A stretch of 64,000 nucleotides of DNA from Sceloporus undulatus (lineage: Eukaryota > Chordata > Lepidosauria > Squamata > Phrynosomatidae): NCBI RefSeq assembly GCF_019175285.1, contig NC_056527.1:23938735-24002734 (forward strand), written 5' to 3'. Both the position numbers and the translations under genes were made by a program. Positions 23,586 to 35,035 of this stretch are shown here, piece by piece (the first letter of the stretch is position 1; every line of letters begins with the position of its first letter). The notes under the pieces were generated by a model that saw only the letters and a program-made list of their open reading frames with translations, did not search any database and was not told the DNA's origin.

Positions 23586-23700
23586 TACGCATTCAGTCTT
23601 GCCTGATCTTGGAAGCTAAGTAGGGCTGTGGGTGGTTTGTACTTGGATGGAGGACCAGCATGAAATACCATGTATCTTTGATCAGGCAAAGAAAGAATAC
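23586..23700 (+). mobile_element. 5S rRNA-derived SINE head fragment
   Basis: GCCTGATCTTGGAAGCTAAG and TACTTGGATGGAGGACCAGC match the 5S-SINE head. The body is missing or diverged beyond 23700. Confidence 0.6.
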
Positions 23701-23821
23701 CACCTGACATTCTGGACAGCCACTGCCATTCAAAGCTCACAACAATGGGATGAAGGCACTGAGAAATTTAGTATAAGGCAGCTTACTCTGTTTGTCTTAT
23801 TGAGTCACAAATTGTGACAGG

Positions 23822-23970
23822 TAGGGTTACCAGAGTGAAAACTGAAGATGGTTCATGTACCTTCAGCAGGTGTTGTGTATTACGTTTGTGTGACAAGTAA
23901 CACCTGCTGAAATTCCCTTTTCTACACAACCATTAAAGCTACAGGAGCAGTCTCCAATTTTCAGTCTGAC
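23822..23970. mobile_element. Small hAT-like MITE ('agggttaccagagtgaaaa')
   Basis: The left end GTAGGGTTACCAGAGTGAAA roughly mirrors the right end TTTTCAGTCTGACAAC, and a central CAGCAGGTGTTG/CAACACCTGCTG hairpin is present. A related diverged copy lies at about 4668-4775 with a CAGATGTTG/CAACATCTG centre. Confidence 0.5.
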
Positions 23971-24684
23971 AACAGATCTACATGGAATTTGCAGGAACCC
24001 AACTGATCAAGATGGAGTTTTGTCTCCATTTTTTACTTTTTTTTTACTGAGAGCTTTCTTTCTGTAGACATCTTTGTAATGGATTCCAGCCTTATTAATG
24101 GGTCTCTGTGTATTTTGAACACAGGAAAGCCTCAGGTGTGCCACCTAAATTTTTGAAATGCCCCATTTGTGCTGCTTTTTGGCTCAACTATGGACCCATG
24201 TATATGGTTCCATTTGGAACCCCATAACCAGGTAAATACAAAACATTTCTCCATGCTGTGGGAAAATGTTGGATATTTTTATCACCACAAAGTGAAAATG
24301 TTGAAAGAGGAGTTGACTGATAATATTTCCATTTAATTACTGAGGACAGCCCTCTGTTTAGCCATTATTTTCCATTTGGCTCCAGAAAAGCACAGCCACC
24401 GCAAAACATTTCTGAAATGTCAGTCAGTACAAAATGGCAGCAGCTAAATTACTCAGTAGGACTGGAGTAACAGTCCTTAAACAAGACTGTTACGTAAAGC
24501 TATAATAGGTCAGATGTCAGAGCAAATATGTTTAGAATTGAAAATTTCATGTGACAGCCACCATTATTGCTCTTTCAGAATTCTAATTTGCAGTAGGATA
24601 AAGCTCACTTTCCCAGAAAAGAGTTTGCATCTTTTCCCCCTCAGCTCCATGAAAAGTATATTCTAGTGCTGTCATTGCACTGTT

Positions 24685-24750
24685 ATTCAACTGTGGAATG
24701 AACTGACTCAGAGAGTGGTGGACTCTCCAGATTCTGTGATTCAGTGCAAA
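24685..24750 (+). mobile_element. Short old CR1 3' fragment
   Basis: TTCAACTGTGGAATGAACTG and CAGAGAGTGGTGGACTCTCC resemble the CR1 3' end, as at 62660-62710. Confidence 0.45.
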
Positions 24751-25419
24751 TTCAGTACATGTCCCTGTAGTGGAGAAAAAGTATGATCAGGTGACTGGTG
24801 TGCCTGCCGTCTCTTGTCCAGGTGCTAAGTCTGGATTGGCAAATTCAAATCCTTTGATGCTCTCTGTATTTACAGTTATCTTTAGACTGGACCTGGGCTG
24901 AACAACCTTTAAACCAGAGCTGGCCAGCTGTGGAGGTTCCAAGCCATTTTCCAATTCTCTATACATCTGCAGACCACACTCACCTCCTATTATGAAATCA
25001 AAAGTGACCTTATGTTGCTGGCTGCCTTGGATTTCATGTTGGGAGACAGGTGAGATAATAAATAGATTACTAAATAATATCTCTATCTCTACCAAATCAC
25101 TTTGAGCTCCAGAGCACTATATCTTATTGACACCATCTTGTGTAAAAGCTGGGTTGTTCGGTAATGATGGCATTGTCACCTTCATTCTGCAATGTAATAA
25201 ACACTCTTAAATTCAAAATAAAAAGCAAATTCCAGATCTCCAGCACAGTGACCTATAAGACATGTTCACTATATAAAATATATTGCAACTAATTTTAGGT
25301 TTCTTTAAAATGGGAGTCATAAATCATGTTTTATTTTGTTCTTCACTATGTTTCCATGCAACGGTGGCAGGGGGAGTCAGATTACAGAATTGACTCATTA
25401 GAAACTGCAGTTACCTTCA

Positions 25420-26410
25420 TTCTCATTGACCTTTTCCACCCACTTATCCCTAAAGTTGTATTGCAAGTCAAACTCTGCCAAGAATATAAGGTCCAACCAA
25501 TTCCTCATTTGTCTGGCAGACAATTTTATTGTCCAAAAGATGGAAGCAGCAACAACTAGATCAACTATTTTAGATCTGATCCTAGCCAACAGTGATGACC
25601 AGGTTAATGGGGTGGAAATGGCAGAATCCTTAGGTGGGAGTGACCATGTTCCCCTAGAGTTTGCTATACAGCAGAAATAGAAAGCCAAGCATAGTCAGGC
25701 ATGAATTTGAGACTTTAAGAAAGCTGATTTCAACAAAGTTAGGGAAATACTGACAGCAATCCCATGGTTGGGAATACTGACATTGAAGGGAGTTCATGAT
25801 GGATGGGAGTTTCTTAAAAGTGAGATACTGAAGGCAACATTTCAAACAGTTCCAATGAAGAGGGAAAATGGGAAGTGAATTAAGAAACCAGGAAAGACAA
25901 CTAAAAAACTATCAACTGGGCTAAGATTTAAGAGGGACATGTACAAGAAATGGAAAAGGGGGAAAATCACCAATTCAAACAAATAGCCAGCTTGTGTAGG
26001 GAGAAAGTCAGAAAAGCTAAAGTGCAGATTGAGCTCAGGCTTGCTAGAGAGGTTAAAAAGCAATAGAAACAGTTTTTTTATATATATTATATCCATAATA
26101 ATAGGAAGAACAAGAAATGGCAAGACCACTGTGTTGAGAAGATGGCAAAATGGGGCAGGGGACAGAGAAAAGGCAGAACTATTCAACACCTTCTTTGCCT
26201 TGGTCTTCACCCCATAGGAAAATAGTGCTCAACCTGGGAGAGAAATTTTTTGTATTATAGAGTTCCAGGCTTGGTAGATGAAGGGAATGCTGTGGATATA
26301 GCTTACTTTGATTTCAGTAAGGCCTTTAACAAGGTCCCCCGTATTATTATTGCAAACAAGCTTTTAAAATATGGGCTAAACAATACTAATGTGGACATCT
26401 TGTCACTTCC
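25420..26410 (+). mobile_element. Eroded CR1 LINE body (endonuclease end to reverse transcriptase start)
   Basis: Frames show TRSTILDLILANSDDQVNG..SLGGSDHVPLEF (endonuclease C-terminus), GDREKAELFNTFFALVFTP (linker) and VDIAYFDFSKAFNKVPR..IANKLLKYGLN (reverse-transcriptase start). Several frame changes and an internal loss separate these blocks, so this is an old, dead copy. Confidence 0.75.
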
Positions 26411-27405
26411 TGTTTTGTTATTTTCTGTTTTTTTTTAAAAAGTATGCCAGGTCCAGGGTTGGTGCAGTCAATGACTGGTGCTGGGATTGAAATATGCCAA
26501 AATGAAATACAACTGCTAATTTAATTTGCCTCTCTATGTAGAATGCATCTTCTTTGCCTGAGGCAGCAAAACATCTTGTGCTAGCCTTGGGACATTTGTG
26601 GACAGATGAACAGTGGGCTATAATGACCTTTTTATAAATCAGCAGTTCTGCCCAAGATGTATTTGATGCCATCTGCAAAATGGAAAAGGTTGGGAGTTAG
26701 ATGCTACAATTCGCTGGAGGAATCCATGAAGGAATGCACTCCATCAATAAGTTAATATTCAAGCAAAGATGGGTTTTGTTCAGCTAGACCTGAAGCAATA
26801 AACTCCTGATAGTCGTAAATACAGTTAGCAATTACAGGAAAAAGAGGAACATACCTAGAGAAATAAATTGTTAAAGCAAAGTGAAATATAACACTATTTG
26901 TTCAGATTTTTTAATATCTAAATGCCATTTGTTGTCTTCTAGTTCATGGACAGTAGTAATTACTATATTTCTTTCATAAAAGCAAACCAGGTTATTTGTG
27001 CATTCTAGCTGTTGTGTTAGTTATTATACTGGATTGTTACACAACCCCCAAAATTTGGGAGGGTGGACATCCATAGCCTGCTTGCTGTACAAATAGTTGA
27101 AAAAGTTTATCCATCACAAGAGAGAAAAAGGAAATGGAAAAGAGGGGAAAAAACAGGGTGGTAAAATCTGATTTGACATTTTCCTTTTGCTAACACACAA
27201 CTAAATTAATTTCAAGAGAGCAAGTATTTGCTTAAGAAATCTTCAATATATGTATTCCTCTAGTGCCACCTTCAGTTTTTTTCTGGCCTACTGAGCTACT
27301 TCTGCTACATTCCTTTTTTTAATTCCTTAAGAATTTACAGTTCATTGAGTGCTTAAGAGTCCAATGCACTGGAATGTATTCCTTTACAAACTTCACTGAG
27401 ATCTC
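26411..27405. other. Intergenic, nothing recognised
   Basis: AT-rich sequence following the CR1 body. No coding or repeat features recognised. Confidence 0.5.
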
Positions 27406-27409
27406 CCCC

Positions 27410-27600
27410 GCACTACACAATTGTAGCACTTTGATTCCACTTTAACTGCCATGGATGCATTCTTTTGTAGTTTTGTGAGGTGTTTAGAATTCTCTGTCAG
27501 ATAACTCTAGTGCTGCACCAAACTATCCAAGCTCTTCCAGGATTCCACAGGATAAGGCCATGGCAATTAACATGGTATCAAAGTGCTATAATTGTGTACC
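27410..27600. mobile_element. Palindromic MITE, diverged 'acactgcagaaata' family
   Basis: The arms TGTAGCACTTTGAT..CCACTTTAACTGCCATG and CATGGCAATTAACATGGTATCAAAGTGCTA mirror each other. The centre carries the family's TTTTGTAGTTTTGTGAGG block. Divergence is higher than in the other copies. Confidence 0.55.
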
Positions 27601-27970
27601 TATAGAATGAAAGAGACCTAAACTAAGGATGAGCTGCAGGAGAGCTTAGATAGTCTCAATTTTCTCTTAGAATATCAGAATAAAGAAGTTGGTTCCTGCT
27701 GGGCTGGCCCCACACCTTCCCTCTGTTCTTCAGTGGTTCAGACCCACAAGGAACCTGGCTGCTATGGAGAAGGCACCTGGCTCAGCCTGAGGAGCCTCCC
27801 ATGGGCATCCAGATCTTGGGGCTTCAGGATGCCACTTGGGCATCCTGGGAGTCCCTCCGATCATGGGGTGCTCTCACCTCCAGAGTGCTGGGTGAGCTGA
27901 GGAGGAGGAGGGACATGAATACAGTGCTGGCGTCAGTGCTCTCCCAGGTGCCTCTGCCAGGCTCCACAGC

Positions 27971-28122
27971 TCCCACGGACAGCAGGACTGCCAGGGCTGT
28001 ACTTAATGGCAGTGCATACTCTAAGCCGCCCTGCCATTAGGGGCAACCAGGGCTGTCACTAATGGCAGCATAACTGTGTGCATGCACTGGGGACAGTCCT
28101 GGCAGTCCTGCTGTCCATGGGA
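27971..28122. mobile_element. ~150-bp palindromic element
   Basis: The left arm TCCCACGGACAGCAGGACTG (27971-27993) mirrors the right arm at 28100-28122. Inner TAATGGCAG and CTGCCATTA blocks form a second hairpin. Family unknown; probably a small non-autonomous DNA transposon. Confidence 0.5.
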
Positions 28123-28885
28123 GGCATGGAGGCCAGTAGGGACTTGCTGCATGTGCTTTAGTAACTACAGCAAAGTCTTTGACTGCATAGATTATTAAAA
28201 GTTATGGCTTGAGTTAAGAGGAATAGGTGTGCCATGACATCTGGTTGTCTGGTTGTGTAACCTGTACTCAGGACAAATGGCTGCCATCAGAAAAAAATAC
28301 AGAGAAACAGTACATCAGTATGACCCATCTCCCCCATAAAAGCAACAAGAACTGTACAAAAATCCATTCCTCCAGTTGGTTCTTAGCCTTCATATCTTTT
28401 CACAGCCTCAAACTGCTCAAAGCAAATGCAAAAAGTATCTAATAAAGTCATTAATACAGGTTAACTCTTTCATGCCATTAGACAGCTGTTGAGGTTTGTC
28501 CATTGTGCTAATAAGGACTCTAAAACCCACCCGCCTTGTGGCAGACGCCCAGCTCACTATACCTCATCAAATGTTGCAACCCCAATAACCTTCCCTTGCC
28601 CACACCCACAAATACTTTTATAATGTTCTTGTTAGGCCCTCAGTGCAGGAAACAACTTGCTGACTCAGGAGCAGCCGAAGGCAGATTGGATCAGAGGCAT
28701 GCAACATTTTGATTAACTCATCTAGTTATGTCATGTTTGTATTTAATCCCCTGCCATTTAATAAATTCTTCTTTTTTTACTCTCAAAAACTTTATATCTT
28801 CATTTCTTCCTCTTTTATTCCAGTCCATTATCTCCATTAGATTCTCTTTGCTTTTGATTTAAAATCCAAGCGTTCTTCTGTTGTC

Positions 28886-30447
28886 CAGGGCCGGCTCATC
28901 CATATAGGGCAGTGATGGTGAACCTATGGCACGTGTGCCACAGGTGACACGCGACGCCATTTCACCATGCACTGGGCAAGGGAGAAGGCTGAACGGGCAC
29001 GTGCGTGCCCGTTCTGCCTCCTCTCTGCCATTTTCGGGCCTCCCGTTGTCTCTCTGAGAGAAGGAGACAGAGGCGCGCGCCTCTGTCCCTTTCCTCTGTG
29101 GGAAAGGGCTCCATGGAGCCCTTTCGTATGGAGGAAAGGGCCAAAGAGAAGGGGACTGGGACGCGTGCCCAGTCTCCTTCACCTTGGTTTCCCTTTCCCC
29201 CACGGGAAAGGGCTCCATGGAGCCTTTTCACGCAGAGGAAAGGGCAGAGGAAGAAAGGGCAGCCGGCCTCCTGCTCCTCCTCCTGCCCGCGGGGCTTCGC
29301 CCGACCTGACATGTCTTTCAGGGGACACCTCCGGCCTGGCGAAGCCCCGGGGAGAGGAGCAGAGGCCAGTGGCTTCCTCCTCCTGCCTGCGGGGCTTTGC
29401 CAGGCCGTAGGTGTCCTCTGAAGGCTTCCTCCTCCACCACTGGCTTCCTCCTCCTCCTCCCCACAGGGCTTCACCATGCCGGAGGTGTCCTCCGAAGGAC
29501 ACCTCCGGCCTGGCAAAGCCCCGAGGAAAGGAGCAGGGGCCGCCAGCTTCCTCCTCCTCCTGCCCGCGGGGCTTCGCCAGGCCAGAGGTGTCCTTCGGAG
29601 GACACTTCCATCCTGGTGAAACCCCAGGGAGAGGAGCAGGGACCGCTGGTTTCCTCCTTCTCCTGCCCATGGGGCTTCACCCGACCTAGGGTGTCCTTCA
29701 GAGGACACCTCAGGTCTTGCAAAGCCCCAAGGAGAGGAGCAGGGGCCACTGGCTTCCTCCTCCTCCTGCCCACAAGGCTTCAACAAAGCCCTGAGGAGAG
29801 AAGCAGGGCGTGCGGACCCTTTGCTCCTGCTCCCCACGGTCCCTTACTGATCCCCAGCTGTCTCTGAGAGACAGCTGGAGGCCAAGGGAAGGGCAGGAGG
29901 AGCAGGCGTGCACCTGTCACCCCTCCCCCAATTTCCCCCGACTTCCAGCTGTCTCTCAGAGACAGCTGGAGGCTGGGAAAGGGTGCGGGGGAAAGCCCCA
30001 TCCCATCCTCACCTCTGGCATGGGCCCCCGCCTCTGGAGGGCGGAACCTCCACCCTTGGCATGGTGAACTAAAAAGGTTCACCATCACTGATATAGGGGA
30101 ACTAGGCAGCCGCCTTGGGCGACAAAATTTAGGGGCGGCCTGGTGGCTTTTTTCTATATTTTTTTTGCGTATTTAAACAATATTAAAGTGAAAACTCATT
30201 ACAGCAAGCGGCGTAAAAGCAAGTTACCATATGACAGTTTCCTTGTACAATAGCCAAAAGATAAATGTATGCCCCCCTGTGTTTGTGGTACGGTCACATG
30301 GTCTATCACATGGTACATGTTTTATGTCATGTTTAGCTTTAACAAACGAAACAGCAGAAATCAAGGGGTAAAAATAATTATGAGGGGCGACAGGAGGTGC
30401 CAAAATATTTCTCACCTAGGGTGGCCAAATACCTAGAGTCGGCCCTG
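28886..30447. mobile_element. Outer hAT-type element with 8-bp target duplication, split by a younger hAT
   Basis: The TIRs are CAGGGCCGGCTC and GAGTCGGCCCTG. Perfect 8-bp duplications CTGTTGTC lie at 28878-28885 and 30448-30455, the hAT signature. Without the inner insertion (28910-30090 plus one duplication) the element is about 373 bp, so it is non-autonomous. Confidence 0.85.
28910..30090. mobile_element. Inner hAT-type element (1,181 bp) carrying a GC-rich tandem array
   Basis: The TIRs CAGTGATGGTGAACCT and AGGTTCACCATCACTG are almost perfect, and 8-bp duplications ATATAGGG lie at 28902-28909 and 30091-30098. The interior is not a transposase gene. It is a GC-rich array with about six units of roughly 100 bp, each with a GGGGCTTCRCC block and a GGTGTCC..GGACACC hairpin, plus two long palindromes (29854-29878 and 29944-29970). 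The open frames across it, in all directions, are by-products of the repeat. Confidence 0.85.
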
Positions 30448-31312
30448 CTGTTGTCAAACATCTATGTTTCCTATACTGTTGACATAGAAGTGTCAGGCTT
30501 TTTAGTACTCTGCCAAAAGATTGGACCTGCCAAATTTCACCTAGATAAGAAAAAGTTTTCCTGTTTCATAGATTTGAAAAGGGACCCTGATAAAAGGGCA
30601 GATATTAGGCTAAGTATTAACTAATATTGCTCTAAACAATAGACAACTAAGAAGATTAGAATGGGGAAGGCAGGGGAAAACAGCGTGGAATTGATTCAAA
30701 ATACCTTTTTTTTAAAAATGGCAAGATTGCAAATGAATTTTGCTCATAAAGATGAAGATGAAGAACAGAACAACAGAGGGCTTTCACAAATCCCCTTCTC
30801 TTGCCAAAGTGCCTGGAGAGTACTGAGTGAAAAAGAAACCTGTCAGAGTGTTAGAAACTTTTTTTAGAACTTGTTTGAGTTGAACATTGGACAGTATACA
30901 TTGCCAATCTCACTTTCTCTGCCCCACCCATTGACCTATCCCTTAACCTGCTTAATGACTTCCAAATTGGTAATGAAAGAATATGTAAGTCTGGCTTCAG
31001 TATGAATGAGAGTCATGAGTTTCCCTTTTTCATTCATTACAGAATAAGTGAACACCCACTTCATTGGAAAGCTGCGCAAGAATAACCCTGCCTGTCTGCA
31101 GGTATACACTTGTGTGTGCACTGGAAGCCATGATCATCCTGGGGCTATTATTTCAGTACAAAGGGACTTGACCAGGATTAGGTGGTTCCATGGCTTAGCA
31201 AAAGAAGGCATGGAACTTGCGGGCTCTAGACAGCTGAGGCATGGATTTGTTTGTGTAAATGCCCTGCTTCATTCATGGAATTTTACAAAATGACCAAATA
31301 AAGGGCCCAAAC

Positions 31313-31537
31313 AGGCAGGCCAAAATAAAGCTGCTTTGGATCATTTTGGAGGTATGCTGTTTAAATGATACACCCATCTTAAGAGGCCCAAAGCTGCACA
31401 AAAGCTGTGCTTCAGTCCTTAGGACTGGAGCATGGCTTTGGCACAGCTTTTCGACTCTGTGGATGCATGCATCATTTAAATAGCATACTTCCAAAGTGAC
31501 CCAAAGCAGCTTTATTTTGGCCTGTCTGTTTAGGTCC
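31313..31537. mobile_element. Palindromic MITE, same family as 1233-1459
   Basis: It begins GGGCCCAAACAGGCAGGCC and ends GGCCTGTCTGTTTAGGTCC, with the shared AAAATAAAGCTGCTT arms and a central pair of AAGAGGCCCAAAGCTG-type blocks. Flanking bases do not form a clean duplication. Confidence 0.7.
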
Positions 31538-31612
31538 AATGTAAACTTTTGTTTGTGACCCATGTTTTCCCATCACTTCTTCTCAGTTAAGATATGAAAG
31601 TTGCAATAGGAG

Positions 31613-31825
31613 TGAATATACACTGCAGGATTAAAGCAGTTTGACGCCAATTTAACTGTTATTGTGCCATCCTGGGATTTTTAATTTGGTGAGATACTCA
31701 GCCTGGTCTGTCAGAGAGGTCTGCTGCCTCACCAAACTACAAGTCCCAGGATTCTGTAGGTTAAAATCATGGCAGTAAAAGTGGTATCAAACTGCTTTAA
31801 TTCTGCAGTGTGGATACATTCATAG
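31613..31825. mobile_element. Palindromic MITE of the 'acactgcagaaata' family
   Basis: The element opens with ACACTGCAGGATTAAAGCAG and closes with CTGCTTTAATTCTGCAGTGT. Inner CATCCTGGGATTTTTAATTTGGTG and CACCAAACTACAAGTCCCAGGATT blocks mirror each other around GTCTGTCAGAG. Confidence 0.65.
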
Positions 31826-31837
31826 TGATTATTGTCT

Positions 31838-32115
31838 AGGTCAGGGGTGGGCCAGGCATGGGGGGTCCCGTGGTCATTTTGTGGTCCCCAGAGCTCCCCA
31901 GGGTCAAAGACATTTTGGCCCCAAATGCCTCAAAATGATATATGGGCAATTTCCACCATTTTTGGAACCCCCCAGGGTCAAAATGAAATTTATCCCCCCC
32001 AAAATTAAAATGTTTTGCATCACACTGCCCCTTAGGAGCCCCAGGAAAGCCCAAAAACATGCCCCCACTTCCCATGAGGGTTTGGGAGTATCCAGGGGGC
32101 AAAAAAAAAAAAAGC
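31838..32115. mobile_element. Probable hAT-derived fragment ('caggggtgggcc' end)
   Basis: It begins CAGGGGTGGGCCAGGC after TCAGG, an end typical of Charlie-like hAT elements. G/C- and A-run-rich non-coding sequence follows, with CCCCAGGGTCAAA repeated twice (31907 and 31970 areas). It ends at an A-run before a CR1 tail. The right TIR is not recognised. Confidence 0.35.
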
Positions 32116-32166
32116 TTTTCTTTTTGTGGGAGCAGGTGCAGTATACAGTCGCATGAAGAGCCAATA

Positions 32167-32365
32167 AATAATAGAATCATAGAGTTGGAAGATACCACAA
32201 AGGTCATCTATACCAACCCTATGCCATGCAGGAAGACACAATCAAAGCACTCCTGACAGGTGGCTATCCAGCCTCTGTTTAGAAACCTCCAAACAAGGAG
32301 ACTCCACCACACTGCAAGGCAGCGTATTCCACTGTTGAACGACTTTTACTGTCTCCTGAAGGCCT
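32167..32365 (-). mobile_element. CR1 LINE 3' end
   Basis: The plus strand begins AATAGAATCATAGAGTTGGA, the antisense of the CR1 3' terminus. It continues through GACACAATCAAAGCACTCC and GGTGGCTATCCAGCCTCTGT. Confidence 0.75.
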
Positions 32366-32540
32366 TTGGTCTTCCACAGTTACCCACCTACATACTACAT
32401 AATGCAAGGAGTTATCCATTTGAGAGTACCAGAAATTTTGGATCACCCCTCCCAGAATCCTCCAGTCAGTATTCTGGCCATGCTGGTTGGGGGATTTGGG
32501 GGGGGGTTAAAAGTCCAAAAAGTAACCTTTCCAAGCTCTA

Positions 32541-33252
32541 GTCAAGCAAGTAACAATAGGCATAATAATGAACATTGTTCCAAAGTTAAACCATTTTAAA
32601 AAGCTGCACTTGCACATTGCCAAACCTTTAAAAATCAACCATGAACACTTATAATTAAAGATAAGAACAGGGGGGGGGGAATCCCACATTTTTGTGCAGT
32701 GAGGTCAACACCTAGATAACAGAACAAGGCCACAGAAGAACAGATTTATTAAATCAAGATAGTTGAATAATGTACTATTAACTAATTAAACAAAAGCATG
32801 GATGACATATTTGCTCTGATTATGCAAACATTTCTACTTTTAAAAAGTATTGGGCAAAAGATGCTTAATTTTTGCCAGCTCTCCTGTTCAGCAAATATTT
32901 GCCACTGATGCACGGACACAGAAGATTAAGCAGAAAATCACATTTCCTGCTCAAGTGTCAGAACCAGTTCTTACATAAGAGATATTACTCACCCCAGAAA
33001 GGAATGTTAAGCATTTGAATGAAGCAAAGCCTGGAGAGATCTGTAGATAGATATGTGTGCCAAAATCTCAGATGGGGAACGACTAGAATAAACAGGTACT
33101 GTAGTACGTTTCAGGAATATGAGCACAATGTTATGATCCATTATTCTTAGTGCTGCTTTACAATCAGGGTGAGGGAGGAACAGTGTCAACCTCTTATTTT
33201 ACATCATTCCCCCAATTCCTCTTCACTCTACCAAAAAAAAAAATCCCTACCC

Positions 33253-33300
<48 letters not shown>

Positions 33301-34380
33301 CACAAAATCACCCCCAAAACTTCCAAGAACTGCCAACCTGTTTCCCTGGAAGCCTCTAAGAGCAGTGTTTCTTCTTGGCCTCCGCCCCCCCCCCCCCCGG
33401 AATCCCCTCAAAACAGAAACAGCCTAAAATATCCAAATATCAGAACCAAAAATAGATTTTTGATCATTTCTTGTTGTGCCTTTCATCTGATTTTTTATTT
33501 AAAAAATATAAGATGGTGTGGTCTGTTGCAAGACACAAAATGTGGCCCTACACTTGCCATGGTTGTTATTCCTATTCTAGAACAATATTTCTGAAATACT
33601 CAAACCTGACTTTGCTTAATTTAATTTAATTCCATTTGTGTTCTGATGTCTTGCAAAAACAGTTAACCATGCATTTCATATGGAACAGGAGGCTACAAAA
33701 CAGAATTCTGGCCAGTAATATAAAGCTGACTACAAATTACCATAAGGAGAAAACTGAGTTACAAGACTGCATGGCTGTCCCTAATGTCAAGCAGACTGAA
33801 ACAGCTGCCTAGAGCAACCAATTCCTGGGAACAGGAAATTGCAGTGAAAGGAGAGAGGAGATCTATGTAATGGCATCCAGCCTGTCCAGCACCACTCTTT
33901 TGTTTGGTCCCATGAGGGATGGATGTGATTGTCACATCACCTTTCTGGAAAAAAGTGTTAAAGTACCATTCCAGTTAGCTTCTGCTGCACATGAAACACC
34001 ATTTTATCTATACCTTCAAGTTGCAACATGTTTTGGGCTGGCCCTACAAAACAGCCTCAACCTGTAAAGCAAGAGATGGAGATCATGCATACTAACAGAT
34101 ACTCTTGTTGCATTTACAAAATCGACAGCCATCACATGAGTGCAAAGGTTGCAGTACAATAAGCTGTTTTGGGTTTGTGGAGTCTTTGGGTGCACCAAGA
34201 AGTAAAATGGCACCAGGGCCAAGAAGGCTGCAGTGGAACACCTCATGAGGAATGGTCCTAAAAATGAATATTTAAAAAAGCAAAGTATTGATGAGATTAA
34301 TTATATTATTGTAATTGATATGTGCCCAGCAATGGCACATCCATGGTGATGAGATTCTGTGCTCCAGTGAGGCAAGAGAC
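32541..34380. other. Intergenic, mostly unassigned
   Basis: Contains the (GT)n-(TA)n microsatellite and a C-run at 33386-33399. No gene is recognised. Confidence 0.5.
33257..33302. repeat. (GT)n-(TA)n compound microsatellite
   Basis: About 16 GT units are followed by TA units, then ACAC. Confidence 0.95.
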
Positions 34381-34541
34381 TACAGTCCTCCCTCCATTTT
34401 CATGGACTTGGGATCCGCATCCCTTGACTGTCTGCAGGAGGCAAACAGAGGAGGTTAAAATGGGGCTTGAATATGCACAATTATCTATTTTTGTAAGGGG
34501 GTCCAGAATGGATCCCCCATGAAAATGGAGGGAGGACTGTA
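34381..34541. mobile_element. Second pogo-like MITE family ('tacagtcctccctccatttt')
   Basis: The ends TACAGTCCTCCCTCCATTTT and AAAATGGAGGGAGGACTGTA are perfect inverted repeats with TA at both borders. It is 161 bp with no coding capacity and looks young. Confidence 0.75.
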
Positions 34542-34591
34542 TATTGATGGTGGCAATGCTGCTGATGGAGTCTGCGATGTCAGGTTTTTTG

Positions 34592-35035
34592 TAGAATCAT
34601 AGAATTGGAAGAGACCACAAGGGCTATCCAGTCCAACCCCCCTGCCATGCAAGAATACACAATCAAAGCACCCCCAACAGATGGCCATTCAGCCTCTGTT
34701 TAAAAACTTCCAACGAAGGAGACTCCACCACTCTCTGAGGCAGCTTGCTCCATTATCGAACAGCTCTTATTATCAAGAGGTTCTTCCTAATGTTTAGTTG
34801 GAATTTCTTTTCCTATAGTTTAAATCCATTGCTCCATGTCCTAGTTTCTGGAGCAGAAGAAAACAAATGTGCTCCATCCTCAATATGACACCCCTTCATA
34901 TTACCGCTTAACCTTCTATTCTCCAGGCTAAACATACCCAGCTCCCTAAGTCTCTCCGCATAAAGCATGGTTTCCAAACCTTTCACTATTTTGGTCGCCC
35001 TCCTCTGTATATACTCCAGCTTGTCAACATCCTAT
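34592..35035 (-). mobile_element. CR1 LINE 3' end, ~440 bp
   Basis: The plus strand begins TAGAATCATAGAATTGGAAG and extends through GGTTCTTCCTAATGTTTAG, TTGCTCCATGTCCTAG and TTTGGTCGCCCTCCTCTG, all antisense CR1 3' sequence. It is the best preserved CR1 tail here. Confidence 0.85.

Noticed and set aside
28430-28877. Possible solo LTR ending AATAAATTCTTC
   Set aside because: Only a poly(A)-signal-like stretch was suggestive. No paired ends or target duplication could be seen.
28962-29837. 291-codon frame and several overlapping frames in both directions
   Set aside because: They are translations of the GC-rich tandem array inside a hAT element. Residue content simply follows the repeat and no family is recognised.
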